Below are positions 31,271-38,811 of a stretch of 64,000 bases of DNA, in pieces (the first letter of the stretch is position 1; each line of letters starts with the position of its first letter). The position numbers were made by a program, and so were the translations under genes. The DNA comes from Symbiodinium natans (lineage: Eukaryota; Sar; Dinophyceae; Suessiales; Symbiodiniaceae). Under the pieces are notes generated by a model. The model made no database searches, had not been told where the DNA came from, and saw only the letters and a list, made by a program, of their open reading frames with translations. Location of the stretch: NCBI GenBank assembly GCA_905221605.1, contig CAJNDS010002290.1, positions 1,229,501 to 1,293,500 of the forward strand, in the 5' to 3' direction.

Positions 31271-31893
31271 GTTTAGGGTTTAGGTTTTAGGGTTTAGGGT
31301 TTTGGGTTTAGGGTTCATTTGGGCTTCTGGAGCTTTTGGGGAACCACAGCTTCTAAGCTCAGATGGGAATTCGGGCTTAGGGTTCATAGGGGGCCCTTGT
31401 TTATGGAGTTTCTAGATAGGGGGAATGTAGCCCCCAAGCATGGCTTTTGAAAACGTCCGCGCACGGGCGCCTGGGTGGCTCTGTCTGTAACTCCTCAACC
31501 CTAAACCCCAAACCCTAAAACCTAAACCCTGAGCCCCAAACCCAATACCTGAGCCTAAAGACTAGGACTCCTAGCACGCAGACGGAATTCCCCCTGTACT
31601 ATCACAAGGAAAAGAATTTACAAAAATGATGGCGGCGTGGGTGTCTCAAGCCTCAGGTTCAGGGCCTAGGGTCGGATAAGGGGTTTAGTTGCCGGTTTGG
31701 ATTTTTCGTTTAGGGGCTCTGAAGATTTCTTATGTCATCTCCTTCTGTCCGTATCCTTCGCAAAACATCATGGAACTAACGCGAAGGTCAAACCATGTGC
31801 TGATGTCAACCCTAAACCCTAAACCCTAAACCCTAAACCCTAAACCCCAAACCTACACTACTCGAACACCTGTGCCCGAAGCAATCCTTGCAG

Positions 31894-31959
31894 CCGAGGC
31901 TGCACATGGAACCTGGTAACTGCGTCGACGTGGGACGAATACAGATGGCGACGTGCGCG
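31894..31959 (+). CDS. exon-like block, gene 4 region
   Basis: Acceptor CTTGCAG, donor GCG|GTGCCT. Open as PRLHMEPGNCVDVGRIQMAT or, one frame over, RGCTWNLVTASTWDEYRWRR. Confidence 0.45.
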
Positions 31960-31973
31960 GTGCCTTGGTGGCC

Positions 31974-32076
31974 ACCCCTAAACCCTAAACCCTAAACCCT
32001 AAACCCTAAACCCTAAACCCTAAACCCCAAACCCCAAACCCCAAACCCCAAACCCTAAACCCCAAACCCTAAACCC
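31974..32076 (-). repeat. CCCTAAA / CCCCAAA array
   Basis: About 14 units, the distal ones as CCCCAAA. Confidence 0.95.
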
Positions 32077-32161
32077 AACCTTGGGGACCGCACTAGTGGT
32101 CCCCGGACTCTAAGGGGCCCCTGGAGAAGGAGCTAGGGCCCCTACAAGGCTTGTACTTGTT

Positions 32162-32275
32162 CTTAGGGTTTAGGGTTTAGGGTTTAGGGTTTAGGGTTTA
32201 GGGTTTAGGGTTTAGGGTTTAGGGTTTAGGGTTTAGGGTTTAGGGTTTAGGGTTTAGGGTTTAGGGTTTAGGGTT
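32162..32275 (+). repeat. TTTAGGG array between two copies of a flanking sequence
   Basis: About 16 perfect units. AGGAGCTAGGGCCCCTAC followed by ACTTGTTCTT or TTGTTCTT is present on both sides (32128-32164 and 32276-32301). Confidence 0.93.
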
Positions 32276-32284
32276 AGGAGCTAG

Positions 32285-32345
32285 GGCCCCTACTTGTTCT
32301 TCGTGGAGCGAGAAGAGCCGTCTCTAGCCCGAATGCGCACATGGA
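32285..32345 (+). CDS. exon-like block, gene 4 region
   Basis: After GAGCTAG, frame GPYLFFVEREEPSLARMRTW with donor A|GTATCA. A partial duplicate of its 5' part lies before the array at about 32136. Confidence 0.45.
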
Positions 32346-32491
32346 GTATCATGATTCTTTCGTTTAGGGTTTAAATTATGGGTTTAGGGTTTAGGGTTTA
32401 GGGTTTTGGGTTGATTAGGATCACGACTTGATTTTGGTGATGTTGATGATGATCGTTCTCATTGCTTTTGCTTCTGCTTTTGTCCTCAAAG

Positions 32492-32548
32492 GAACGACTG
32501 AAGGCCTTGGGCAAGTACCTGTACCGGAACAGACGAAAATGCATTTAA
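32492..32548 (+). CDS. terminal exon, gene 4 region
   Basis: Acceptor CTCAAAG; reads ERLKALGKYLYRNRRKCI and TAA at 32546, directly before an AT-rich stretch that could be 3' UTR. The basic C-terminus is protein-like; phase with 32345 is not proven. Confidence 0.5.
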   Translation, partial: ERLKALGKYLYRNRRKCI

Positions 32549-32640
32549 TTAATACTTATATAATGAGTAATCAATAATTATCTTTACGTAGATTTGCTAT
32601 TATTAAAATTAATTATATATTGCATAACTGTACTAGAGTG
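32549..32640. other. AT-rich stretch (possible 3' UTR or foreign fragment)
   Basis: Strongly AT-rich (TTAATTAATACTTATATAAT and on), in sharp contrast to its surroundings, directly after the terminal exon. No ORF. Confidence 0.6.
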
Positions 32641-32892
32641 CGAGCTCAATCTGAAGACCCCAGTTGTTGACTAGATCCCACAGGTCCTCTGAGGATTAGG
32701 GATGTAGTTGACAAGGGTGATTGGTCAAGGGGTTAAGACTCGTACCCCTAAGGTTACACCCCTAAAGGTTTCCCTTAATGTACTCCTAAGATTTTCCCGT
32801 GGAGGTTCAAGGCAGAGACCCTAAACCCTAAACCCTAAACCCTAAACCCTAAACCCCATTTGGATGTATGACCTCGAGCGCTTCTGTCGCAG

Positions 32893-32934
32893 AGTGCCAA
32901 GGATCGATCCCTGCGGTCCGGAGAAGCTTCCGCA
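32893..32934 (+). CDS. exon-like block
   Basis: Acceptor TGTCGCAG, donor GCA|GTAGCC; 14 codons SAKDRSLRSGEASA. The unspliced frame stops at TGA near 32970. Confidence 0.35.
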
Positions 32935-33330
32935 GTAGCCCTGGCAACGGCCACTCGACTTCGGCCATGAACCCTAAGCCCTAAATCCTAACCCTTAGAC
33001 CCTTAAACCCTTAATCCTTTAAACCCCTAAACCCTTAAAGACCCAACCCTTCAAGCCCCAAACCATGAATCCGAAAGCCTTGGCCCTGAACCCAAGTCCC
33101 TTTCACCTGCGTTTGGTCTTTGACATGAGGGGCCGAGCGGACTCAGACGACATGGCTACCTTTTCGGCTCTATTAACATGGGCTTAAAGCACCCGGGAAG
33201 ATTGAAGGCTGCGAAGAAGAATGACGCTTGCAGAAGGAAACCAGTGAATGCCGAACCCTGCGCAGCAAAGATTAAACTTGTAAACCAAGGCACACCAGTC
33301 CCTCAATCTGAGCCTAGAAACATGTGGATG

Positions 33331-33468
33331 TGGGGTTGCCGACACTAGCGGTACCTTCTTGGGGTCCTGATTCTAAGGGGAACCCTAAACCCTAAAACCT
33401 AAACCCTAAACCATCCTACTATGTTGGGGATCTAAAATTGGGCGTCCCCCTACTGTCGTAAGCCCCCA
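33331..33468. mobile_element. MITE-like element, family A, carrying a CCCTAAA insertion
   Basis: TGGGGTTGCCGAC start and TCGTAAGCCCCCA end. Between CTAAGGGG and ATCCTACTATG about 33 bp of CCCTAAA repeats (about 33381-33413) are inserted; other copies read AAGGGGATCCTACTAT without a gap. Confidence 0.7.
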
Positions 33469-33841
33469 CATCGAGTCGGCGCGGAACTCTGAAAGTTCGT
33501 AACCTAAACTCGAAACCCGAAGCCCGACTGGGTGTCATCCCGCCGTTGCATCAATCTTCAGCCGACAGCTTGAAGCCAGAATCCCCAAACTCACCAGGGT
33601 TTAGGGTTTAGAGTTTGGGGTTTAGGGTTTAGGGTTTAGGGTTTAGGCCGTGACGAAATAGGGTTTAGGGTTGAGGGTTTAGGGTTTAGGGTCTAGGAGC
33701 TGCTGATTCCGTGCACCCTCCAGTTCTAGGACGCTTGGAGGGGTTGAGGTTTAGGGTTTAGGGTTTAGGGTTTAGGGCTTAGGGTTTAGGGTTTAGGGTT
33801 TAGGGTTTAGGGGGTTGCTTTCCGCGCCCATCCCCCTCCAG

Positions 33842-33871
33842 CGCAGTGGTCTAAGGATCGCACAGCGCGAG
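33842..33871 (+). CDS. small exon-like block
   Basis: Between CCTCCAG and GAG|GTGGGC: RSGLRIAQRE. Very short; supported only by splice signals. Confidence 0.3.
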
Positions 33872-34304
33872 GTGGGCCCTGTTGCGCATGAACCCTAGGC
33901 CCTAAAATCCTTGAACCCTAAACCCTAAACCCTAAACCCTAAACCCTAAACCCTAAACCCTAAACCCTAAGCCCTAAACCAACATGTCTTAGGTCAGTGG
34001 TTCAACATGTTGAATGGAACCAAGGAAAAGTTGGCGATCAGACAAAGTGTAGGTCCTTGTTAATTGGGAAACCCTAAGCCCCAGGATTTGCCAATTTGTG
34101 TTCTAGAGTGTAGCGTGTAGGGATTCTGGTTTCGGAACCACCCTATAACACTAAACTCCAGTTGGGGTTGGGGCGCCTGGGGTTTTGGTGGCTTTGGGGG
34201 CTTTGGCTTTGGGCTAGGGCGGGAGCCAGGTTAAGGTTCATGGGGGCCTAGGGCTGAATGCCTTTAGGGTTTAGCCTGTAGGGTTTAGGGTTTAGGGTTT
34301 AGGG

Positions 34305-34582
34305 TGCGGAGCTGCAATTGGTATTGTAGAAAGGAGTTAGTGTTGGAAGTTGAAAGGGTTAATGAACCCGTAAACTATGTTTGGCTCAAGGATGGCCAGC
34401 CCGTCCAAAGAAAAAAGTCCGTGTTTGGGAGTGAGGGTTGGGTTAGTGCCCCTCTACTTGTGTAAGGGTGCCCCTTCCTTGTTGCTCTTATCCGTGTTCT
34501 TGGTTGTTTCTTGGTTCGATCTGGGAAATATAAGTTCAGGGCGATTAGGGGAGTTGATTTCCTTCCTTGGTTGTCCCCCCGT
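34305..34582 (+). repeat. 5' LTR
   Basis: Begins TGCGGAGCTGC and ends GTCCCCCCGT (not the usual TG...CA). Contains TTTGGCTCAAGG at 34380-34391, matching the 3' end of the dinoflagellate spliced leader, and a GGGAAATATAAG box at about 34530. Confidence 0.92.
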
Positions 34583-34583
34583 A

Positions 34584-34595
34584 GGTTATGAGCCC
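34584..34595 (+). other. primer-binding site (half-tRNA type)
   Basis: GGTTATGAGCCC starts 1 bp after the 5' LTR. Its complement GGGCTCATAACC is the anticodon arm (CAT anticodon) of yeast-type initiator tRNA-Met. Drosophila copia primes from the same internal region. The family link is from knowledge; dinoflagellate tRNA sequence was not checked. Confidence 0.72.
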
Positions 34596-34650
34596 AAATT
34601 AGGTTCCCTGCGGTTAAGTGTTCTTTCAAGGTTTTTGGGATCAAGAAGCA

Positions 34651-37600
34651 ATGCCTTCTCCGAAGCGATGGCTCCAACTTGCCTCGGATGGTGGACAAGA
34701 TGGTGGAGCTGGAAATGGTGCAGCTGAGTCTCTGGGTGAAAGATCGGTGTTGGAAGAGGTGATTCCCGGCGCTGAAGAACATCTGGAAGAGGCCTTGGTT
34801 GCAGAAAGCCCCAATGTGGGTATGAATCCCAATAGGGATATGGTTAGCAATGCTGAAGCTGAAGGACGTGCTGTTTCTGTATCGCCAAAGCCTGGTGAGA
34901 AAAGGAACTGGGACGCGACTGGTGGTATAGATCGTGAAATGGAGGTGACTGTTTTACGAGTGTTGCACAAACACGGGTATCAGCCGTCGTCTTCGACTTC
35001 GGGTCGAATGGTAGACCAAGAGTCTCAGACCGATCTGATTGGAGAAGTGCTGCAAGCGGCCAGGAGGCCTCTGAACAAGATCAAAAGGGATCCATCTTCG
35101 AGTTCCCAAGGTGGTGGAAGCGGTCATGGACAGAAGGGTGCGGACAGCTTTGAAGCTGCACCTGCTGCTGGATACGCCATGGGGGAGGAGGAGATCCTAC
35201 AGATGGAGGCTGAGAGGTTGCGACAGTTGTCCGAAGAAGAGGACGAGATGCGACAGGTCTCTGAAAGGGATGGTTTTCGGAAAGACGAGCATCTGATCAA
35301 AGCGTGCGATGGGACAACGTGGGAATGGCACCTCCATGAAGATGGGAGACAATATTATTACTGCCTGGATACGCAGGAAAGCAAGTGGACATTGCCGGTG
35401 GTAGGTGAAAAGATGAAGAGTGACGAGGTGGTTGGGTCTCCTTCGGGCAATGAGCTGGAAATGGAGGCGGCACTGGATTCTTCATCCTCTACTCCGAAGA
35501 CTGAGTCTACGAGGGCATTCCAGGGTAGTGTAAATAGTTTAGGTGAAAAAGATTTTTCCTCTACTATCAGGGATAGCGGTCCTAGGGCTGGTGGTGACGC
35601 CCCGACCTCGGGTTCTCCTGATGAGGAGGAGATTCCTGGAAACCGAACAGACATCGCTGGAGCTCAACATCTGGATCGGGAAGGAATGGGAGCACTTTCT
35701 GAGGGTGTGGCAGCGGTGGAATCGGTAGGTCCAGAAGAAAAGATTCCCAATGTGGAGATCGGAACTGTGTCGGCTGCAGAAGATCGAGTGGTGGATGTGG
35801 TACCTGTCGTTCGGGAATGTGGTCCTGGAGATTTGGAAGACGGAGGGAAAAGGTCGTGTGTTGCGACTGAGGAGGTCTCTTCGTTTGGTGCCAAGGTTCC
35901 TGCCATTCAAAGGGAAAAAGAAGCTTCTGGAATAGCTGGAGACACAGAAGATCTGAAAAATGAGGCCTGGAGCGCCAATGATGCGCGGGTCGATGCGCCA
36001 GATATTACCTGGAGTGCGAAGGAAGCACGGGTTGAGGTGCATATGGCGTTACGTTCCACGGGCGACTGCAACAATGGGGCGCAGGTCTCCGCAGCAGCTG
36101 ATGATGGAGGTTCACAGGTGGACGCACTGGTGCAACCTGAAGTTAGCAGCGAGGAACGAAATGACAAGGGCTACACCGGAGCCGATGAGGCAGCTGTGGT
36201 CAATGATGGTGGAAATTCTCCTTTGGAGGCCATGGAACCAAAGGATCCTGCGGTGGAAGAAAGCATGCCTGCCGTGGATGATCGACTCAATTGCCCTGCA
36301 GTGGAGGAAGATTTGCCTGCTGCAGAAGGTGTGACAAAGGACTCCAATGATGGGTCCACTCCCATGAAGGGAGAAGTGTTGCCGTCTGGAAGTTCGCCGG
36401 AAGTCGACACCGAGCGAATTACAGCAGATGAGGCAAAGCCTTTGGCGGAGAAAAAGAGAGGTCCTGAAGTCCAGGAGCACAAAAAAGATGAGCTTGTGGG
36501 ACTCGTGGAGCAGGACGAGCAGTGTGACTCAAAGGTGAAAACAAAGGATGCGCCAGGAGCCGATGATACAGAGGTGGTTTCTGAAGAGCAAGCAAAGAAA
36601 GTGCCCCGAGCGGGAGCCTTGGAATCACCTGGGACACATTGCTATCAAGAGGGAGATGAGATCATGGGTCTAGTGCGCTGCATCAATGGGTATGGAGCTT
36701 TTTTGGACCATGGTGATTTGAATGTATTGATTCCTGCAGAAGGGAACAATACGTGCCATTTCAGATTTGGTGATACTGTCAATGGAACAGTGAAACTAGT
36801 GGAAGATGATGGTACCATAATCTTGGACACCTTTCTGGTTTTGGAAGAGGACGTGGAGGACCCTTCCTCAACGCTGCGGAAGTGGAAACCCAGCGGCTGG
36901 AGTACGTGGTGGACGAATCCATGGTATGTTGGTCAGTGGTACCGAGATTCCAACGGTCAATGGGACTGGAAACAGGAGGAAGAGCAATCCGATGAGGAGC
37001 TTGTGATACAAGAGTTATCCTCTGAAGAACGAGAAGAAAGACAACTTTATGGAGAAAAGATCTACAAAGCTCTTCTGGAGAATGGAAACGAAGAGGAAGC
37101 CTATGTTGGCAAAATTACAGGGATGCTGTTGGGTCGCCCGATGGAAGATTTACAGGAGTGTGTTGCAGATCAGGCATTCCTCAATGCGGAAGCTCGGCGC
37201 GCGTATGGCATCTTGCAAAATGGTGGTTGGAAGCCTGATGGTACAGAAAGCACAGGCTTGGGGGAGTTAACCACTTTTTCCCGAAAACAGTACCATAACG
37301 CGCTTTTCGAACTGGCATGCAAAAAAAGGAGATTTTCTCGACCAGTTGTGGGTGAAGCGGTGGCAACGGTGCTGAATCAAGGGGAAGATGAGTTTTGGAA
37401 CGCGCTTTGGTTGGACACCAAGCTATTTTTGCAGGAGCTTGATGGTGCAGTGCAATCCATGAGCAAAAGGGAGAACAAGCCAATGGAAGCCTACATGGAC
37501 CCTGACCAGTACAAAAAGGCTTACATGACACCAAAGACTGTGTTGTCACCTGGTTACAGCAAGCTGTGCAAGTTCTTCAATCGGGGAAGGTGTCGCAATG

Positions 37601-38811
37601 GTGATGAGTGTTCCTATGAGCATCGTCGTTATGGTGAAGGTTGGCCAGGAGGAGGGTCAACTGATCCAAAGAATAGCCAAGAAGCTGATGATGAGGATGG
37701 GAACATCGGTGACCCTCCCACAGAGGAAGGTACAGTGGATGAGGCACAGCAGGAGCGGGAGGATTTAGCCTTCCGGGCCAAGTACAATTTTGGCAAAGGT
37801 GCATCAAAGGGTGAGCCTACGTCAGGTGAGCCAAAAGGTCGGCTGTGTCTGTATTACAATCAAGGTGGTTGTAAATATGGGACTGCATGCAGGTACCTTC
37901 ACAACGATGACATAGCATTGGAAGGGACTTGGGAGCCCGGCAAATCTTGGGACAATGCTTCCAGGAAGTCACTAAGGGACGCAGGGTTCCACAATTGCTG
38001 TTTCGATTATTACCTCCGAGGACGTTGCCGGAAAGGGTTAAATTTCTGCAAGTACTCCCATGACGAGATGTCAGAGGAGCGGTTGTCGCTCCTGAAACAC
38101 TTGGTACAGGTGGCCAATCAGGTCCGGTTTGAAAAAGAGAGAGGATGGGAGATTACGGATAGAAGCACATTTCAGCCACCTGCAAGTGGGGGAGCTGAAT
38201 CTTCCTCATCCTCGGCACCGAAAGCACTGCAAATGACCAATGTGTCACAAAAAGATGGTGAAAAAGGTACTCTGGATGAAGCAGAAGCTGATGAACAAAA
38301 GAATTCAGTGGCTGCATCCACTGGTACTCAGCTTCAAAATCCGGAGGAGCCAATTGAAAATTGGATGGCTCGCAACGCACACCTGTGGGTGTATACCCCT
38401 CATGTAAGTGAGGTGATGATTACGCTTGGTGTGACCAATGTGTCGGACTTGCAAGAGTTCATCTTTGTGGAAGATTTGGTTGACAAGGGGATCAACAAAG
38501 TGACCGCATGCAAAATTCTGCAATTGGTGGGTGAGGTCCGATATCGACCGGGAGGACCGGAAAAGGCAGTTCCTTCTGATGCATCTGTACGGGTACAACA
38601 ATCTTCTGGGAACAAAGGGACTGGAAGAGCGGCGGTGCGAACCCTCACTCAGGTGCGTGAAGCTGAAGACTCCGGTGCAAAAACTATGCCGAGAGGTTCC
38701 TATCGGAGCTTTTTGATAAGGTCAGGTACCGTGATGGTTGGACGCTTGCGCAGAGGTCTCCGTTGTGCGTACAGAAGCTGCGGTTGGTGGGAGTTGGAAT
38801 GCCGCCGGTGA
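34651..38811 (+). CDS. retroelement ORF1: WW, S1-like, three CCCH fingers, SAM-like
   Basis: First ATG at 34651 (frame open from 34618), about 1386 codons to TGA. Domains by residue from that ATG: WW-like about 221-250 (two Trp near 224-226, DGRQYYY, then KW and P); long acidic low-complexity region about 260-650; S1-like beta-barrel about 667-734 (GLVRCINGYGAFLDHGDLNV); Trp-rich WWTNPWYVGQWY; helical gag-like region; CCCH fingers 973-991 (C-x7-C-x5-C-x3-H), 1066-1084 (same spacing) and 1117-1137 (C-x8-C-x6-C-x3-H); SAM-like helices about 1237-1295. All domains suggest RNA or RNP binding, as in a Gag role, but CCCH rather than CCHC fingers is unusual. The last 43 codons past the probable shift site are probably rarely used. 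Confidence 0.85.
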   Translation: MPSPKRWLQLASDGGQDGGAGNGAAESLGERSVLEEVIPGAEEHLEEALVAESPNVGMNPNRDMVSNAEAEGRAVSVSPKPGEKRNWDATGGIDREMEVTVLRVLHKHGYQPSSSTSGRMVDQESQTDLIGEVLQAARRPLNKIKRDPSSSSQGGGSGHGQKGADSFEAAPAAGYAMGEEEILQMEAERLRQLSEEEDEMRQVSERDGFRKDEHLIKACDGTTWEWHLHEDGRQYYYCLDTQESKWTLPVVGEKMKSDEVVGSPSGNELEMEAALDSSSSTPKTESTRAFQGSVNSLGEKDFSSTIRDSGPRAGGDAPTSGSPDEEEIPGNRTDIAGAQHLDREGMGALSEGVAAVESVGPEEKIPNVEIGTVSAAEDRVVDVVPVVRECGPGDLEDGGKRSCVATEEVSSFGAKVPAIQREKEASGIAGDTEDLKNEAWSANDARVDAPDITWSAKEARVEVHMALRSTGDCNNGAQVSAAADDGGSQVDALVQPEVSSEERNDKGYTGADEAAVVNDGGNSPLEAMEPKDPAVEESMPAVDDRLNCPAVEEDLPAAEGVTKDSNDGSTPMKGEVLPSGSSPEVDTERITADEAKPLAEKKRGPEVQEHKKDELVGLVEQDEQCDSKVKTKDAPGADDTEVVSEEQAKKVPRAGALESPGTHCYQEGDEIMGLVRCINGYGAFLDHGDLNVLIPAEGNNTCHFRFGDTVNGTVKLVEDDGTIILDTFLVLEEDVEDPSSTLRKWKPSGWSTWWTNPWYVGQWYRDSNGQWDWKQEEEQSDEELVIQELSSEEREERQLYGEKIYKALLENGNEEEAYVGKITGMLLGRPMEDLQECVADQAFLNAEARRAYGILQNGGWKPDGTESTGLGELTTFSRKQYHNALFELACKKRRFSRPVVGEAVATVLNQGEDEFWNALWLDTKLFLQELDGAVQSMSKRENKPMEAYMDPDQYKKAYMTPKTVLSPGYSKLCKFFNRGRCRNGDECSYEHRRYGEGWPGGGSTDPKNSQEADDEDGNIGDPPTEEGTVDEAQQEREDLAFRAKYNFGKGASKGEPTSGEPKGRLCLYYNQGGCKYGTACRYLHNDDIALEGTWEPGKSWDNASRKSLRDAGFHNCCFDYYLRGRCRKGLNFCKYSHDEMSEERLSLLKHLVQVANQVRFEKERGWEITDRSTFQPPASGGAESSSSSAPKALQMTNVSQKDGEKGTLDEAEADEQKNSVAASTGTQLQNPEEPIENWMARNAHLWVYTPHVSEVMITLGVTNVSDLQEFIFVEDLVDKGINKVTACKILQLVGEVRYRPGGPEKAVPSDASVRVQQSSGNKGTGRAAVRTLTQVREAEDSGAKTMPRGSYRSFLIRSGTVMVGRLRRGLRCAYRSCGWWELECRR
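37567..38061 (+). other. three CCCH zinc fingers of ORF1
   Basis: 37567-37623 (CKFFNRGRCRNGDECSYEH), 37846-37902 (CLYYNQGGCKYGTACRYLH) and 37999-38061 (CFDYYLRGRC...CKYSH). All ligands are intact. The family usually binds single-stranded RNA. Confidence 0.9.
38679..38684 (+). promoter_or_regulatory. probable -1 frameshift site between ORF1 and ORF2
   Basis: In ORF1 frame: GCA AAA ACT, i.e. A AAA ACT. Lys-tRNA on AAA can re-pair one base back, after which the -1 frame reads AAC TAT GCC (KNYAERFLSELFDKV), more protein-like than the ORF1 continuation. The -1 frame is open from 38667, the two frames overlap to 38811, and ORF2 lacks an ATG before 38799. An indel or sequencing error is the alternative. 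Confidence 0.55.

Noticed and set aside
34510-34530. GGTTCGATC as a tRNA T-loop in the LTR
   Set aside because: No acceptor stem or D-arm around it; no tRNA gene found in the window.
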